Assembly: GCF_037976325.1 (NCBI RefSeq)
Contig: NZ_CP150265.1
Coordinates: forward strand, 5,469,001 to 5,533,000
Length of the DNA stretch: 64,000 bases
Reading direction: 5' to 3'
DNA from: Paenibacillus sp. FSL K6-3182
Lineage (GTDB): Bacteria; Bacillota; Bacilli; Paenibacillales; Paenibacillaceae
Part shown: piece after piece, positions 36,714-45,712 of the stretch
Position numbering within the stretch: the stretch's first letter is position 1
Layout: the number at the start of each line of letters is the position of its first letter
The notes under the pieces: model-generated
Seen by the model: only the letters and a program-made list of their open reading frames with translations
Databases searched by the model: none
What the model was told of the DNA's origin: nothing
Made by a program: the position numbers and the translations under genes

Positions 36714-38163
36714 ACGAAACGCCCCTCTTTCTAGCCTGCTTTTTCCGGTAGATCCTTACGGTCAGGGTAACGGCGGCTAATCCGATGACAACCGTCATAA
36801 CGGTGCTGAAGTTTGCTCTTAGCACTTCCTTGCGGTAAAGGAGAAACGCCTTGGAATAGTTGGGTTGATCAAGGCTTTGCTTGAAGTAACGCATCGCATC
36901 ATTGTAGTCGCCCTGCCTCAGAATCGCCTTGCCGATGCCGGAATAAGCGAAATCCAAATTCGTGTTCATATTAATAGTCTGCTCATAGAGCTGAAGCGCC
37001 TTGTCTTCCTCGCCCCGGTAATAGCTTCTGACGGCTTCATTCAACGTCCGGCCGTACTCCGTCGTCTGGAACAACGTCATTTCGCCGAACGCCTTGTCCA
37101 GAACGAGGAAATCGTCCCCAACCCGTTCAATGGCAACCGGCGTGTTGAACTCGCCAATCCGATTGCCCATGCCTCCGAACACGTACATGAATTGCCCGTC
37201 TCCGTTATAAGTGAAAATCCGACCTCTCTTCGAATCAAGAACCGAATAGATTTCACTGTCCGTAATATCGACGTCTATAAGTCTGGAAGGTCCAAGATCG
37301 TTCGTAAAGTTTATATCACCCTGCGGTTTGTAAAAACCGGTTCTTCGCAAAATATCATTGCCTTGGGCGTTCAGCTTACGAATGGTGTCACCCGAATCTC
37401 CGCTAGTTGCGTAAATGAAGCCTTCGTCATTAATGTCCATATTGGTAAACTCCGTTGGCGTGAACATCACCATTTGGCTGCGCTGCGCCTTCGTCGATAG
37501 CCGCTTCCAGAACAGCTCCACTGGATCTACCCAGACACGGTTCGCGCCGATGTAAGAAGTGAACGCACCCTCCGCGCTAAATTCCATCAGCCCGTCGAAC
37601 ACACCTATCGCCATGACATAGATGCGCTGCGCTTTATCCATGACGACCCGCACCGGTTGAAAATTGAAGTTGACCGGCAGCAGATCGGATTCAGGCTTTT
37701 CTACGATTTGCGCCAAACGGCCTTTCTCATCCAAATGAACGACCCGCTTGTTTCCTGTATCGGCGATCAGCACATGCTTCTGCTCGGTTACGAAGATACC
37801 TTGAGGATTCAGAAATGTATCGGTTACTCCGGCGTTATCGAAGGTGTCGATGATGGCCTTCTGATGATAATTGATGTCCAAAACGACAATCCGATTATTG
37901 CCGGAATCAAGTACATATATTTCATTGTCCGCCGTCACGTGCAGATCACTTGGATCTTTAAACGCACCTACACCAAGCGAAGTGCCGGTCATTAGAGTTG
38001 TCGCTTCATAAGCGGGAGGAGATACGACAGTCTCTCCCCAGACGGAATAGTTGTAAGAATCGCCACTCGCAGCAGAAGCAAGCGTTCCTCCCGTGCTTAT
38101 GCCAATTAAGCAGCATATGGCCGCAAGGAGATAAGCTCTTCGTTTGTTTTTACTCTTCAACAT
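36706..38163 (-). CDS. NHL-repeat protein with TPR and C-terminal membrane anchor
   Basis: The 485-residue exported protein has a signal peptide (ending near TLASAASG), a beta-propeller of NHL repeats at about 60-370 (FKDPSDLHVTADNEIYVLDS, FLNPQGIFVTEQKHVLIADT, FNTPVAIERVGDDFLVLDKA), two TPR-like helical repeats at about 375-440 (YYRGEEDKALQLYEQTINMN) and a C-terminal transmembrane segment (VMTVVIGLAAVTLTVRIYRK). The propeller faces outside; such folds bind proteins or glycans. It has no catalytic signature. It lies between the first permease pair and the YIP1 gene, suggesting a scaffold for the surface transport complex. Confidence 0.82.
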   Translation of the reverse strand: MLKSKNKRRAYLLAAICCLIGISTGGTLASAASGDSYNYSVWGETVVSPPAYEATTLMTGTSLGVGAFKDPSDLHVTADNEIYVLDSGNNRIVVLDINYHQKAIIDTFDNAGVTDTFLNPQGIFVTEQKHVLIADTGNKRVVHLDEKGRLAQIVEKPESDLLPVNFNFQPVRVVMDKAQRIYVMAIGVFDGLMEFSAEGAFTSYIGANRVWVDPVELFWKRLSTKAQRSQMVMFTPTEFTNMDINDEGFIYATSGDSGDTIRKLNAQGNDILRRTGFYKPQGDINFTNDLGPSRLIDVDITDSEIYSVLDSKRGRIFTYNGDGQFMYVFGGMGNRIGEFNTPVAIERVGDDFLVLDKAFGEMTLFQTTEYGRTLNEAVRSYYRGEEDKALQLYEQTINMNTNLDFAYSGIGKAILRQGDYNDAMRYFKQSLDQPNYSKAFLLYRKEVLRANFSTVMTVVIGLAAVTLTVRIYRKKQARKRGVSFE

Positions 38164-38179
38164 CGTGCAAGTCTCCCTT

Positions 38180-39055
38180 CTACTCTTTCATCCCGGAAGT
38201 CGCCATCGTCTGAATGACGCTGCTCTGGGAGATAACAAAGAGCGTGATCGGAACAACCATCAAGATGAGCGCGACGGCCGCTCCGACGCCCGCGCGCGCG
38301 ATTCCACCTAGCGTAATCTGTCCCAGTGCGTAATGAAGCGTCTTCAGGTTCTCACTGTAGATGAAGCTGCCTCCGTCTGTTCCCCATAGCATAGGAAACT
38401 GCAAAATCATAAGCGTGAGCCACGCTGGCTTCACGTTCGGCATCACAATGCTCCAATAGATCCGGTACTCGCTCGCTCCATCAATCTTGGCGGCTTCCAG
38501 CAAAGCCGTCGGAAGCTGCTCCATGAATTGCTTCATTAGAAATAGGCCTAATGGAAAAGCGAGCGATGGAACGATAATTGATGCATGCGTATTGATCCAG
38601 CCGAGCCAAGACATGACCATATAGTTTGGAATCGCTGTGACGTGACCCGAGAACATCAGCGACAGAACGACGATCGAGAAGAGCGTCTTCGAACCGAGGA
38701 ACTGATATTTAGCCAGCGGATACGCCGCAGCGGAAGCCAGCAAAATATGTCCTACCGTTCCGATGAGAGTAATGAGCAGAGTATTGGCAATATAACGCGA
38801 CAACGGCACCCATGAATTGCCCATCAAGGCAACTAGGTCATAGAAATTGTCCAATGTTGGATTATTCACAAAGAATCGCGGTGGGAATATAAATAATTCG
38901 TCCAGCGGCTTGAAGGCGTTGTTCACTGCATAAAGCAGAGGCAGCACCATAAAAGCTCCGAACACGGCGAGAAACGCGAACAAGATGAAGCTAACCGTAA
39001 ACGAACGGTTCAGACGCTTCGTCGTCCGAAATACGGTCATCATTTTAACGACCAA
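38180..39055 (-). CDS. CUT1 sugar ABC transporter permease, MalG-type (first pair)
   Basis: The 291-residue permease has about six membrane segments and EAA loop EAAKIDGASEYRIYWSIVMP. The C-terminus, MATSGMKE, is typical of MalG-like proteins. TTG at 39055 lies two bases after the upstream permease stop, with GGTAGGTGAG overlapping that stop as ribosome binding site. It forms a pair with 39058-40014 and is distinct in sequence from the second pair at 31645-33520. Confidence 0.92.
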   Translation of the reverse strand: MVVKMMTVFRTTKRLNRSFTVSFILFAFLAVFGAFMVLPLLYAVNNAFKPLDELFIFPPRFFVNNPTLDNFYDLVALMGNSWVPLSRYIANTLLITLIGTVGHILLASAAAYPLAKYQFLGSKTLFSIVVLSLMFSGHVTAIPNYMVMSWLGWINTHASIIVPSLAFPLGLFLMKQFMEQLPTALLEAAKIDGASEYRIYWSIVMPNVKPAWLTLMILQFPMLWGTDGGSFIYSENLKTLHYALGQITLGGIARAGVGAAVALILMVVPITLFVISQSSVIQTMATSGMKE

Positions 39056-39057
39056 CG

Positions 39058-40014
39058 TTACTCACCTACCTTTCTGAGCAGTTTTTGCGTCAATTTGTTA
39101 GTCCCGATCATAATACCGAACAAAACGGTCGCAATCGCCGAGGCATAACCCATCTCGAATCGAATCGTGCCGTAATCCATCAGGTGGGTTACAATCGTGT
39201 GCGCCGCATAGTTGACGCTCGGGAAACCCGCGAGCGCGATCGTAATATCGGCCACCGCGAGAGATCCCGTAATTTGCAAAACGGCGCCGAACAGCAACTG
39301 CGGCCTCATCGAAGGCAGCGTAATGAACCATAGCTCCTGCCAGCGGTTTTTTATTCCGTCCACGACACCCGCTTCTATCAGCGTCCGATCAATCGTTTGC
39401 AGTCCTGCTATAAAGGCAAGGAAGCTTGTGCCTAAGCTGAGCCATAGCTGCACGATCATGACAATCATAAGAATGTATTTTTCATTAGTCAGCCATTGGA
39501 TCGGCTCCAGAATAAATCCGAATTTAATCAGGAATCCGTTCAAATAACCATAGCGGTCGCCCGAAAATACAATCAGCCAGATAAAAAACACGTTTCCAGA
39601 AATCGCCGGCGCATAGAAGATCAAAGTCATAACCGCCCGTATCTTAGGCGACAGCTCGTTAATAACCCACGCAAAGAAAAAGCAGGCGATATAGCTGACC
39701 GGACCGGTAATGATTGCGAAGATGAATGTGTTCTTCAATGCAATCATGAAGATGTCGTCATTCAGAAATAATCTAGAGTAGTTCTGCCATCCGACAAACC
39801 GCGGAAATTCGAGCATGTTGAAGTAAAAAAAGCTAAGTATGAGCGAGAATACGACCGGAATGACCGTAAAGGTAAAGAAAATAAGCATGTATGGGCTCAT
39901 CAGAAGGTAATAATGCTTATTTTTTTTCAGTTCCGTCCATACATGGGACAACTTCGATTTTTTCTTCGGATGGATAAGATTAGATACGGCTTGACTGGTT
40001 GTTTCGGCTTGCAA
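39058..40014 (-). CDS. CUT1 sugar ABC transporter permease, MalF-type (first pair)
   Basis: The 318-residue permease has a long cytoplasmic N-terminus, about six membrane segments, and an EAA-type loop EAGVVDGIKNRWQELWFITL. TTG at 40014 follows GGTGGAG. It comes directly after the giant anchored SBP gene, which should be its receptor. Confidence 0.92.
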   Translation of the reverse strand: MQAETTSQAVSNLIHPKKKSKLSHVWTELKKNKHYYLLMSPYMLIFFTFTVIPVVFSLILSFFYFNMLEFPRFVGWQNYSRLFLNDDIFMIALKNTFIFAIITGPVSYIACFFFAWVINELSPKIRAVMTLIFYAPAISGNVFFIWLIVFSGDRYGYLNGFLIKFGFILEPIQWLTNEKYILMIVMIVQLWLSLGTSFLAFIAGLQTIDRTLIEAGVVDGIKNRWQELWFITLPSMRPQLLFGAVLQITGSLAVADITIALAGFPSVNYAAHTIVTHLMDYGTIRFEMGYASAIATVLFGIMIGTNKLTQKLLRKVGE

Positions 40015-40034
40015 TGAACTCCACCCCCAAACAA

Positions 40035-42929
40035 TTACGGTAAATTAAATTCTTTCCGCTTAATCTCGATTTCATCGTTAATGTAGAGCACATAATCGTT
40101 AAGCGCTTCCCTAGAATTCTCGTTCGCGTTGACGACTCTGCGGAAGGCGTTGTCCAGATGTCGGCCGGTGAAATAACCGCCCGGCACTTGAGGTATGCCT
40201 TCAACCCACTCCCACTGACTGGACAGATTATTGTAATCCTTGATTGGCCAAGGCAATTCTGCAAGTGCTTCTACGTTAGCAGTTGGATAACGTGCAGCTT
40301 CGCCCATTAAACCTTCCATCTCTCTACCGTAAGCAATTTGCGTATCCTTGCTGGTCCACCATTTCATAAATTCCCAGGACGCTTCCTTATTATCGGCATT
40401 CTCCATCATCATAACGCCAGTCGTATGACTGGCTACCGCATGATTAACGGTACCGTTATCTTGCTCCGTACCAGGAACGAGCGTGAACTCCCACAGCCCT
40501 TTAATCTCAGGCGCGAGCACCGTCAGCATGTTATATGTTGTATAGTCCGCAATACCGATTGGCATCTCGCCCGTACGGAATCGGTTCGGGAAGTCTGCCA
40601 ATACCGGGAATTTGTAGTTCGTATAAAATTGCGTCCACTTCTTAAACATTTCCATAGATAAATCCGTATCAAGCGCACTCTTCTTATCGTCATCACGATA
40701 GAATTCGCCGCCATTCTGATAAAGCAGCATAGAGAAGGTCGCATTCGGTACGAGACTTGCGTTCGTAGCCTCGATTGGCAGCCAGAACTCCATGTTGTGC
40801 TTCTGGAGGACGGAAATCATGTTGTAAATATCCTGCCATGTCTTTGGCGGCGCAAGCCCTAGCTCCTCAAGAATATCCTTCCGATAGAACAGCATCGGGA
40901 ACGACTGCTGCTCAGGCAGTGCATAAACGCCTTGATCGTACTTGTAAGGCGTAAGTCCACTGTCATGGAAACGCGAGGCTACTTCATCGAAATCACTAAA
41001 CTGGGTCAAGTCTGTCGCAGCATCCCGCATCGCATAATTCACGGGAATGTCCTCACCGATTTGCATGGCAACGTCAGGTCCCTCGTCTGCCAGTGTTGCC
41101 GGAAGCAAGATGTTCCCCGGTACAAGCCTTAAATCTATCGCGATATTGGACTCCGGCGTGAAGGAATCGTCGATTAAGCTCTTAAGCACCTGTGCTTGAT
41201 CCCGCCCCGTTGTAATCCACACCGTTATTTTACGTTCCTGCTCTCCTCCCGTATTGCCGATGCTGTCATAGTCCTCGGTATAAGAAGCAAAGTACGCACC
41301 AAGCTCATGCTTCATCTCTTGAAAAAAAGTCGCTCCCGCTCTCGGAAGCTTCTTGTCTGGAGAGGACACAATGAGATAGTCCAGCTTAATCGGTTGCTCG
41401 CGAACCGTGAGAATCCACGTGCCTAATCCCCCGACATTCGTTTTAAATGCGGTTAAGCGATTGCCAACCGTTTCCGGATTTTTGATCATTTCCTTTAATT
41501 GACCAACCATTGTATGAAGAACGGCTACTTTGTCGCTCCGCTCTCCTGTCGATTTCTCTAAATAATCGGCTACGTTCTGTATGATTACGGCTTGCTCTTC
41601 GAATGTCTTAACCATATCCGGTATCCGCTTCCCTAATTGGTAATCACGGAACGGATCGGGCGTATTTGACGTGATCATCAATATTTTCCGATACATCTCA
41701 TTAAGCTGCAGCACGCTGGATTCAATCGTTCGAATGAGCGGGGCGATATCGCCGAGTGAAACTTCCATTCGAATGCGATGCGTTCCCTTGGACAAATGGA
41801 ACAAATACGGATCTTCTTCATCGCCCAGTACGTTCATCTCCCAATCCATGTTGAAATTAAAGCGTAAGCGCTTCATTTCCAGGAAAGGAGTCTCTCCGTC
41901 GATCGTCAGGCTTCGAGTGGCGTATATGCCGCGCAGTGTATCCTGCTTTTGCTTTAACGCGATCTGATATAAGCCGTCTTCTGGGGCCTCAAACTCCCAC
42001 TCGATCCACTGTCCAGGAAGCTTCCAGTTCGTTCCGCCGATCGTATTGATTCGAAGCTTCGACACATTGTAAGGGATGACCGTCGGACTCGATCGGTCCG
42101 CCAGCGGATATAACGTAGGAGATGATTTGGCGACCGCGTCCTCCGCTTGTATTTCAAGGTATTGATCCGATACTGCCTTGATTCCTTTGGTCTCATACTC
42201 TTTCTTCATATCCTCATACGAATACAAAACTGGTTCCTGATACAGCTCAATATAATCAATCGCCATCGGTTCCCTTAAGGCCGTCAAGGAAAACGATTGC
42301 TGCCCGCTCTCAAAGTAAAAGGAGTAAGGCTCGTCATAATATCCATTTCGATCCGTGAAAATTCCGATTTGCCATGCCGGTTTTTCTACCTGCCTTGGCC
42401 TGATTTCATTGCCGCGATCGTCACGCTCGATTTCGTCCTGTCGATTTCCCCAAACTCGATCGAATAATAATATATCCGCTCCCTTAAAAGGGACTTTTTC
42501 GTTAATGGCAAACTGCCTTTCGATCGCAGAGCTTTTTCCCTCGATCGGCAAATAATGAATCCTTATGTTGTACAGACCCGCTTGTTTTACCAGTACATCC
42601 CACACAATGGAGCCGTTATCCGGAGTGACAACCGCCTTGCCAGACAGTCCTTCTAAATCGTCCGCTATGTCGAACCCTTCTCCAGTCGTTCCCGAGAACT
42701 TCTCGCCCTCTATTCGGATGACTTCTTCCGGCCGCCCAGCATTTATGTGGCTAGTCAAATACGCATCATAACTGTCTTCTCCTGCTGATGCCGTAACAGC
42801 GTCGAAATCTCCCATGGCCATTACACGTCTGCTATCCTTCGAATCTGAAGGGTAGAAAGCCCATATAGAAGTTGCCACTATAGTGAGAACGAGTATAATT
42901 GCGATGTAGTTCTTCTTTCTGAAGTTCAA
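40035..42929 (-). CDS. Membrane-anchored giant solute-binding protein with N-terminal carbohydrate-binding-like domains
   Basis: The 964-residue protein starts with a single hydrophobic segment (YIAIILVLTIVATSIWAFYP) and no lipobox, so it is probably anchored through that segment. Residues about 70-420 hold two beta-sandwich regions resembling CBM35/CBM6-type galactose-binding folds (IRIEGEKFSG, then YLEIQAEDAVAKSSPTLYP). A helical section follows (about 420-560). The last 400 residues are a type-1 SBP (KITVWITTGRDQAQVLKSLI through LGLAPPKTWQDIYNMI and FMKWWTSKDTQIAYGREMEG). Usual SBPs are 400-580 residues with a lipobox. TTG at 42929 follows GGAGGGAG. It lies between a normal SBP and the first permease pair. 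Confidence 0.88.
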   Translation of the reverse strand: MNFRKKNYIAIILVLTIVATSIWAFYPSDSKDSRRVMAMGDFDAVTASAGEDSYDAYLTSHINAGRPEEVIRIEGEKFSGTTGEGFDIADDLEGLSGKAVVTPDNGSIVWDVLVKQAGLYNIRIHYLPIEGKSSAIERQFAINEKVPFKGADILLFDRVWGNRQDEIERDDRGNEIRPRQVEKPAWQIGIFTDRNGYYDEPYSFYFESGQQSFSLTALREPMAIDYIELYQEPVLYSYEDMKKEYETKGIKAVSDQYLEIQAEDAVAKSSPTLYPLADRSSPTVIPYNVSKLRINTIGGTNWKLPGQWIEWEFEAPEDGLYQIALKQKQDTLRGIYATRSLTIDGETPFLEMKRLRFNFNMDWEMNVLGDEEDPYLFHLSKGTHRIRMEVSLGDIAPLIRTIESSVLQLNEMYRKILMITSNTPDPFRDYQLGKRIPDMVKTFEEQAVIIQNVADYLEKSTGERSDKVAVLHTMVGQLKEMIKNPETVGNRLTAFKTNVGGLGTWILTVREQPIKLDYLIVSSPDKKLPRAGATFFQEMKHELGAYFASYTEDYDSIGNTGGEQERKITVWITTGRDQAQVLKSLIDDSFTPESNIAIDLRLVPGNILLPATLADEGPDVAMQIGEDIPVNYAMRDAATDLTQFSDFDEVASRFHDSGLTPYKYDQGVYALPEQQSFPMLFYRKDILEELGLAPPKTWQDIYNMISVLQKHNMEFWLPIEATNASLVPNATFSMLLYQNGGEFYRDDDKKSALDTDLSMEMFKKWTQFYTNYKFPVLADFPNRFRTGEMPIGIADYTTYNMLTVLAPEIKGLWEFTLVPGTEQDNGTVNHAVASHTTGVMMMENADNKEASWEFMKWWTSKDTQIAYGREMEGLMGEAARYPTANVEALAELPWPIKDYNNLSSQWEWVEGIPQVPGGYFTGRHLDNAFRRVVNANENSREALNDYVLYINDEIEIKRKEFNLP

Positions 42930-42967
42930 CTTTTCTCCCTCCTGCAGTAAGAAGTTAAATTCAACAA

Positions 42968-43003
42968 CAGTCCCCATTAGAAATATTTCTAAAATGGGGA
43001 CTG
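42968..43003 (-). terminator. Stem-loop between the two SBP genes
   Basis: CAGTCCCCATT pairs with AATGGGGACTG and an inner AGAAAT/ATTTCT arm extends it. On the minus strand it follows the small SBP stop codon and is followed by TTGTTGAATTT, a weak T-run. It probably makes the small SBP more abundant than the downstream genes. Confidence 0.6.
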
Positions 43004-43024
43004 TCTCTCACACGTTATTACATG

Positions 43025-44407
43025 TTAAGAACCATACACCGCATCAATCGCCGCTTGGAATACCGGTTTATACTTCTCGACAACTGTAGATACCGATACC
43101 CCGCTGTTGATCTCTCCGACAAAGTCCCAGAACTTCAAAGCATCGCCGTACGTACCATGGTCGAATACAATCATGCCAGATCCTACTTGCTTAGCGTTGT
43201 TAATGTCATCCTCGTTCGCAAAATTGCTTTCAAGGGACGCTTGACCCGGATAGTCATATTCGGAGTCGATATCGTTGATTTTTTCCCAAATGTAAAGCAG
43301 CTGCTCTGGATGCTCCACTGCCTTTGGAATGGTTAGTGCTTGGTATGAGCCTTCGCCGGAATGATATTCCGTTGCGCTTGGTCCTTTAGGGAACGGTACG
43401 AAGCCGATATCCGCATCCGGCATATCCGTTTTGAAGCCATTCAGTTCATAAATGGCACCGGCATACATGAGCGTATTTCCTTGACGGAAAAATTGTCCAG
43501 GCTCGGTCCAATCTCCACCCTCAGTCGGTCTGTACACTTGTTCGGTTGCGAGTTTCGACAAGAAATTCAATGTTTCCTGCGTTGCTGGATCATCTAGGTT
43601 CTGCTTGTCGCCTTTCGTCAGGTGAGCACCGTTCGAATACATCGCATGTTCGACAACTTGAGAATTTGCAAGCCCCCAAGTATCCAGCTTGCCGTCGTTG
43701 TTTGTATCTTTATTGGCTTCTTTCGCTGCTTGAACGAATGTATCCCAATTCCAGTTGTCTTCTTTCACATAATCTTGAAGCGCCTTGATGCCAAGCTGAT
43801 TCAAGAGCGTCCGATTGTAGAAAATGCCTTGAATCAGGTTGCCCTGGTCTTCTGTGAACGCATAGCCTTTGCCCTCATAAGTAAAGAATTCGCTTGTAGC
43901 CTTTTGATTGAACACTTTCGTGTTTTTCGTATACTCGTCGACCGGCCAAAGCAAATCTTGCTTGACTAATGTCGGAATCGTATAGTTTCTTCCCAAACGG
44001 ACGATATCGCCAAGCGGCTCTCCAGCAAGCAAGGATGCTGTTACTTTTTGTTGATATTCGCCGAAGTCGACCGCTACGTATTCCATTTTGAAGTTATGCT
44101 TCTTCATCAGTTCATCGAGGTTTTTCTTGCGTTGTATGTTATCCGGATTGTCTTCTTGAATCGCCATATCCCACCAGGAAACGACTTTGATCGTTCTTCC
44201 ACCCATGTCGAAGTCCATCTCGGGCGAGCTGTATAACTCTTCTTCTCCGTCGCCCTCAGGAACGGTCGTCTCCGTGCCCGCATTGCCCGAGCCATTGTTC
44301 GAGCCGCCGTTTGTTCCGTTGTTCTTGCTGTTGCCCGAGCCGCTGCTGCATGCAGAAAGAACGAGAACGAGCGCGCATAACAAAACCATTAATTTACGAA
44401 TCTTCAT
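43025..44407 (-). CDS. Extracellular solute-binding lipoprotein (type 1)
   Basis: The 460-residue lipoprotein has signal peptide MKIRKLMVLLCALVLVL with lipobox LSAC and a Gly/Asn/Ser-rich linker. The body includes IKVVSWWDMAIQEDN, a calcium-site-like DTNNDGKLDTWG, and a C-terminal lobe ending IDAVYGS. ATG at 44407 follows AAGGGGG. It is the first gene of the long minus-strand run that continues through the giant SBP, both permease pairs and the xylanolytic enzymes. It is much smaller than the LplA-type SBPs and belongs to a different SBP subfamily. Substrate not readable from sequence. Confidence 0.93.
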   Translation of the reverse strand: MKIRKLMVLLCALVLVLSACSSGSGNSKNNGTNGGSNNGSGNAGTETTVPEGDGEEELYSSPEMDFDMGGRTIKVVSWWDMAIQEDNPDNIQRKKNLDELMKKHNFKMEYVAVDFGEYQQKVTASLLAGEPLGDIVRLGRNYTIPTLVKQDLLWPVDEYTKNTKVFNQKATSEFFTYEGKGYAFTEDQGNLIQGIFYNRTLLNQLGIKALQDYVKEDNWNWDTFVQAAKEANKDTNNDGKLDTWGLANSQVVEHAMYSNGAHLTKGDKQNLDDPATQETLNFLSKLATEQVYRPTEGGDWTEPGQFFRQGNTLMYAGAIYELNGFKTDMPDADIGFVPFPKGPSATEYHSGEGSYQALTIPKAVEHPEQLLYIWEKINDIDSEYDYPGQASLESNFANEDDINNAKQVGSGMIVFDHGTYGDALKFWDFVGEINSGVSVSTVVEKYKPVFQAAIDAVYGS

Positions 44408-44788
44408 TGCGAATCCCCCTTAACATATTGAACTACATCGAAAGTGTAGCGCTTTCATAAGGCAAGCAACAACCTGTTGAATATCAGGTTTATTACCCGT
44501 CATATTCTAGATTGGAAATCATTTACTTTCGCCAAAAGCCGATTTTTTTTCAACAAGTAAAAACCTGTGGGCAATGCAAAGAAAAGCACGTTGTATCCAC
44601 TGCCCCCAATTTACATAATTAAAGCGTAGACTTATCTCCCGTCAGGGAAACCCCTAAGTACAAGTATAAGAATGTAAAGCATCTGTTGATTTACTGTGCT
44701 TATATTTCACAGCGAAACGTTAGCTTTTACAGCCAAAGACGGCGGTAGACGTTTACGCTCAAGCAAATGCAATTGGGAGGTAACCATC
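44408..44788. other. Divergent control region between SBP operon and pseudo-receiver regulator
   Basis: About 380 bases without a supported gene, carrying the promoters of two divergent units. On the minus strand ATGAAAGCGCTACA at 44445-44458 matches the left half of the cre consensus. No other clear operator was found. An upstream in-frame extension of the regulator from 44696 exists but lacks a ribosome binding site. Confidence 0.55.
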
Positions 44789-45550
44789 GTGTATAAAGTG
44801 CTGCTTGTCGACTATGACTCCACATCGTCGATGGAGATGTTGCAACATATGCCAGAGTGGAATGGAATTGGATTTGAATTGGACGCTTATGCGAACAGCT
44901 CTGCGGACGCTATCGAATTTCTCGATCGAAACTATTTTTCGCTCATCCTGGTCGGCATGAACGGCTCTCACCATGACGCCTTGTTTCTTTGTGATTACAT
45001 TCGCCGGAAGAGCCGCGTACCTCTCGTCTTGATAGGCGGAAGCAACGACTTCCAGCTTGCTAGAAAGGCTCTCTATTACCAAGTAAATGATTATTTGCCA
45101 GACCCTGTTTCTTCTGTCGAACTGACTACATGTCTTCTGACCGTCAAAGGCGAGCTTGATTGTGTAAACGATAAAAATAAAGCGCTATCATGGACGCCTG
45201 TGGAAAATGATGCCCAGCTTCAGCCTAATATCATCGAGAGGGTCAAGGAATATGTCGATGAATCGCTGCATCAAAATATTACCTTAAAGCAAATTTCCAA
45301 CAGTCTGCATTTCAATTGCTCGTATTTAGGTCAAAAATTCAAGTATCAGGAAAATATGACCTTCAATGAATATTTGCTGCAACAGCGCATGGAGAAAGCA
45401 AAGCTGCTGCTTGAGAATACGGACATGAAGGTGTACGAAATCGCGAATGAGATCGGATATTCGGAGATGGATTGGTTCTATAAGAAGTTCAAAGCGTATA
45501 CCGGTGTAAGTGCTAACGAATATCGTAAGATGTTTTCCATTATCGCGTAA
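44789..45550 (+). CDS. AraC-type regulator with degenerate (non-phosphorylatable) receiver domain
   Basis: The 253-residue protein has a CheY-like N-terminal domain (MYKVLLVDYDS, then FSLILVGMNG and VNDYLPDPVS) and a C-terminal AraC double helix-turn-helix (LHFNCSYLGQKFKYQEN, IANEIGYSEMDWFYKKFKAY). By alignment with the intact regulator at 10455, the acidic-pocket Asp9 is Tyr, the phospho-acceptor Asp55 is Val, the Thr/Ser switch is Gly, and the conserved Lys of LKPV is Asp. No kinase gene adjoins it. GTG at 44789 follows GGGAGG by eight bases. It is divergent from the main xylan operon, so it is probably its direct regulator, working by ligand or protein binding rather than phosphorylation. 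Confidence 0.85.
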   Translation: MYKVLLVDYDSTSSMEMLQHMPEWNGIGFELDAYANSSADAIEFLDRNYFSLILVGMNGSHHDALFLCDYIRRKSRVPLVLIGGSNDFQLARKALYYQVNDYLPDPVSSVELTTCLLTVKGELDCVNDKNKALSWTPVENDAQLQPNIIERVKEYVDESLHQNITLKQISNSLHFNCSYLGQKFKYQENMTFNEYLLQQRMEKAKLLLENTDMKVYEIANEIGYSEMDWFYKKFKAYTGVSANEYRKMFSIIA

Positions 45551-45593
45551 TCGCTTACATTTTTTTTGCATAGCAGTATCGACTGACATTTCT

Positions 45594-45642
45594 AGCAAAA
45601 AAACCTCATCCTCGCCTAATAGCGGGAAATGAGGTTTTTGCT
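45594..45642. terminator. Bidirectional terminator
   Basis: AGCAAAAAAACCTCAT and ATGAGGTTTTTGCT form a stem around an 18-base loop between the convergent regulator (stop 45550) and ABC ATPase (stop 45713) genes. T-rich stretches lie on both strands. Confidence 0.75.
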
Positions 45643-45712
45643 TTTGTATAGGAGGTTTCCAAATCACGTCATAATCTTTAAGATTGCTGCTACGTTAACT
45701 TTCCGTGCGTTC

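Noticed and set aside
36865..37500. 211-codon frame opposite the NHL/TPR gene
   Set aside because: Antisense to a gene with a signal peptide, repeats and membrane anchor in good order; no start signal of its own.
44445..44458. cre site before the main SBP operon
   Set aside because: Only the left half matches the consensus; mentioned in the gap entry but not called as an operator.
44696..44788. Upstream in-frame extension of the pseudo-receiver regulator
   Set aside because: Lacks a ribosome binding site, while GTG 44789 has GGGAGG eight bases upstream and begins the receiver fold directly.
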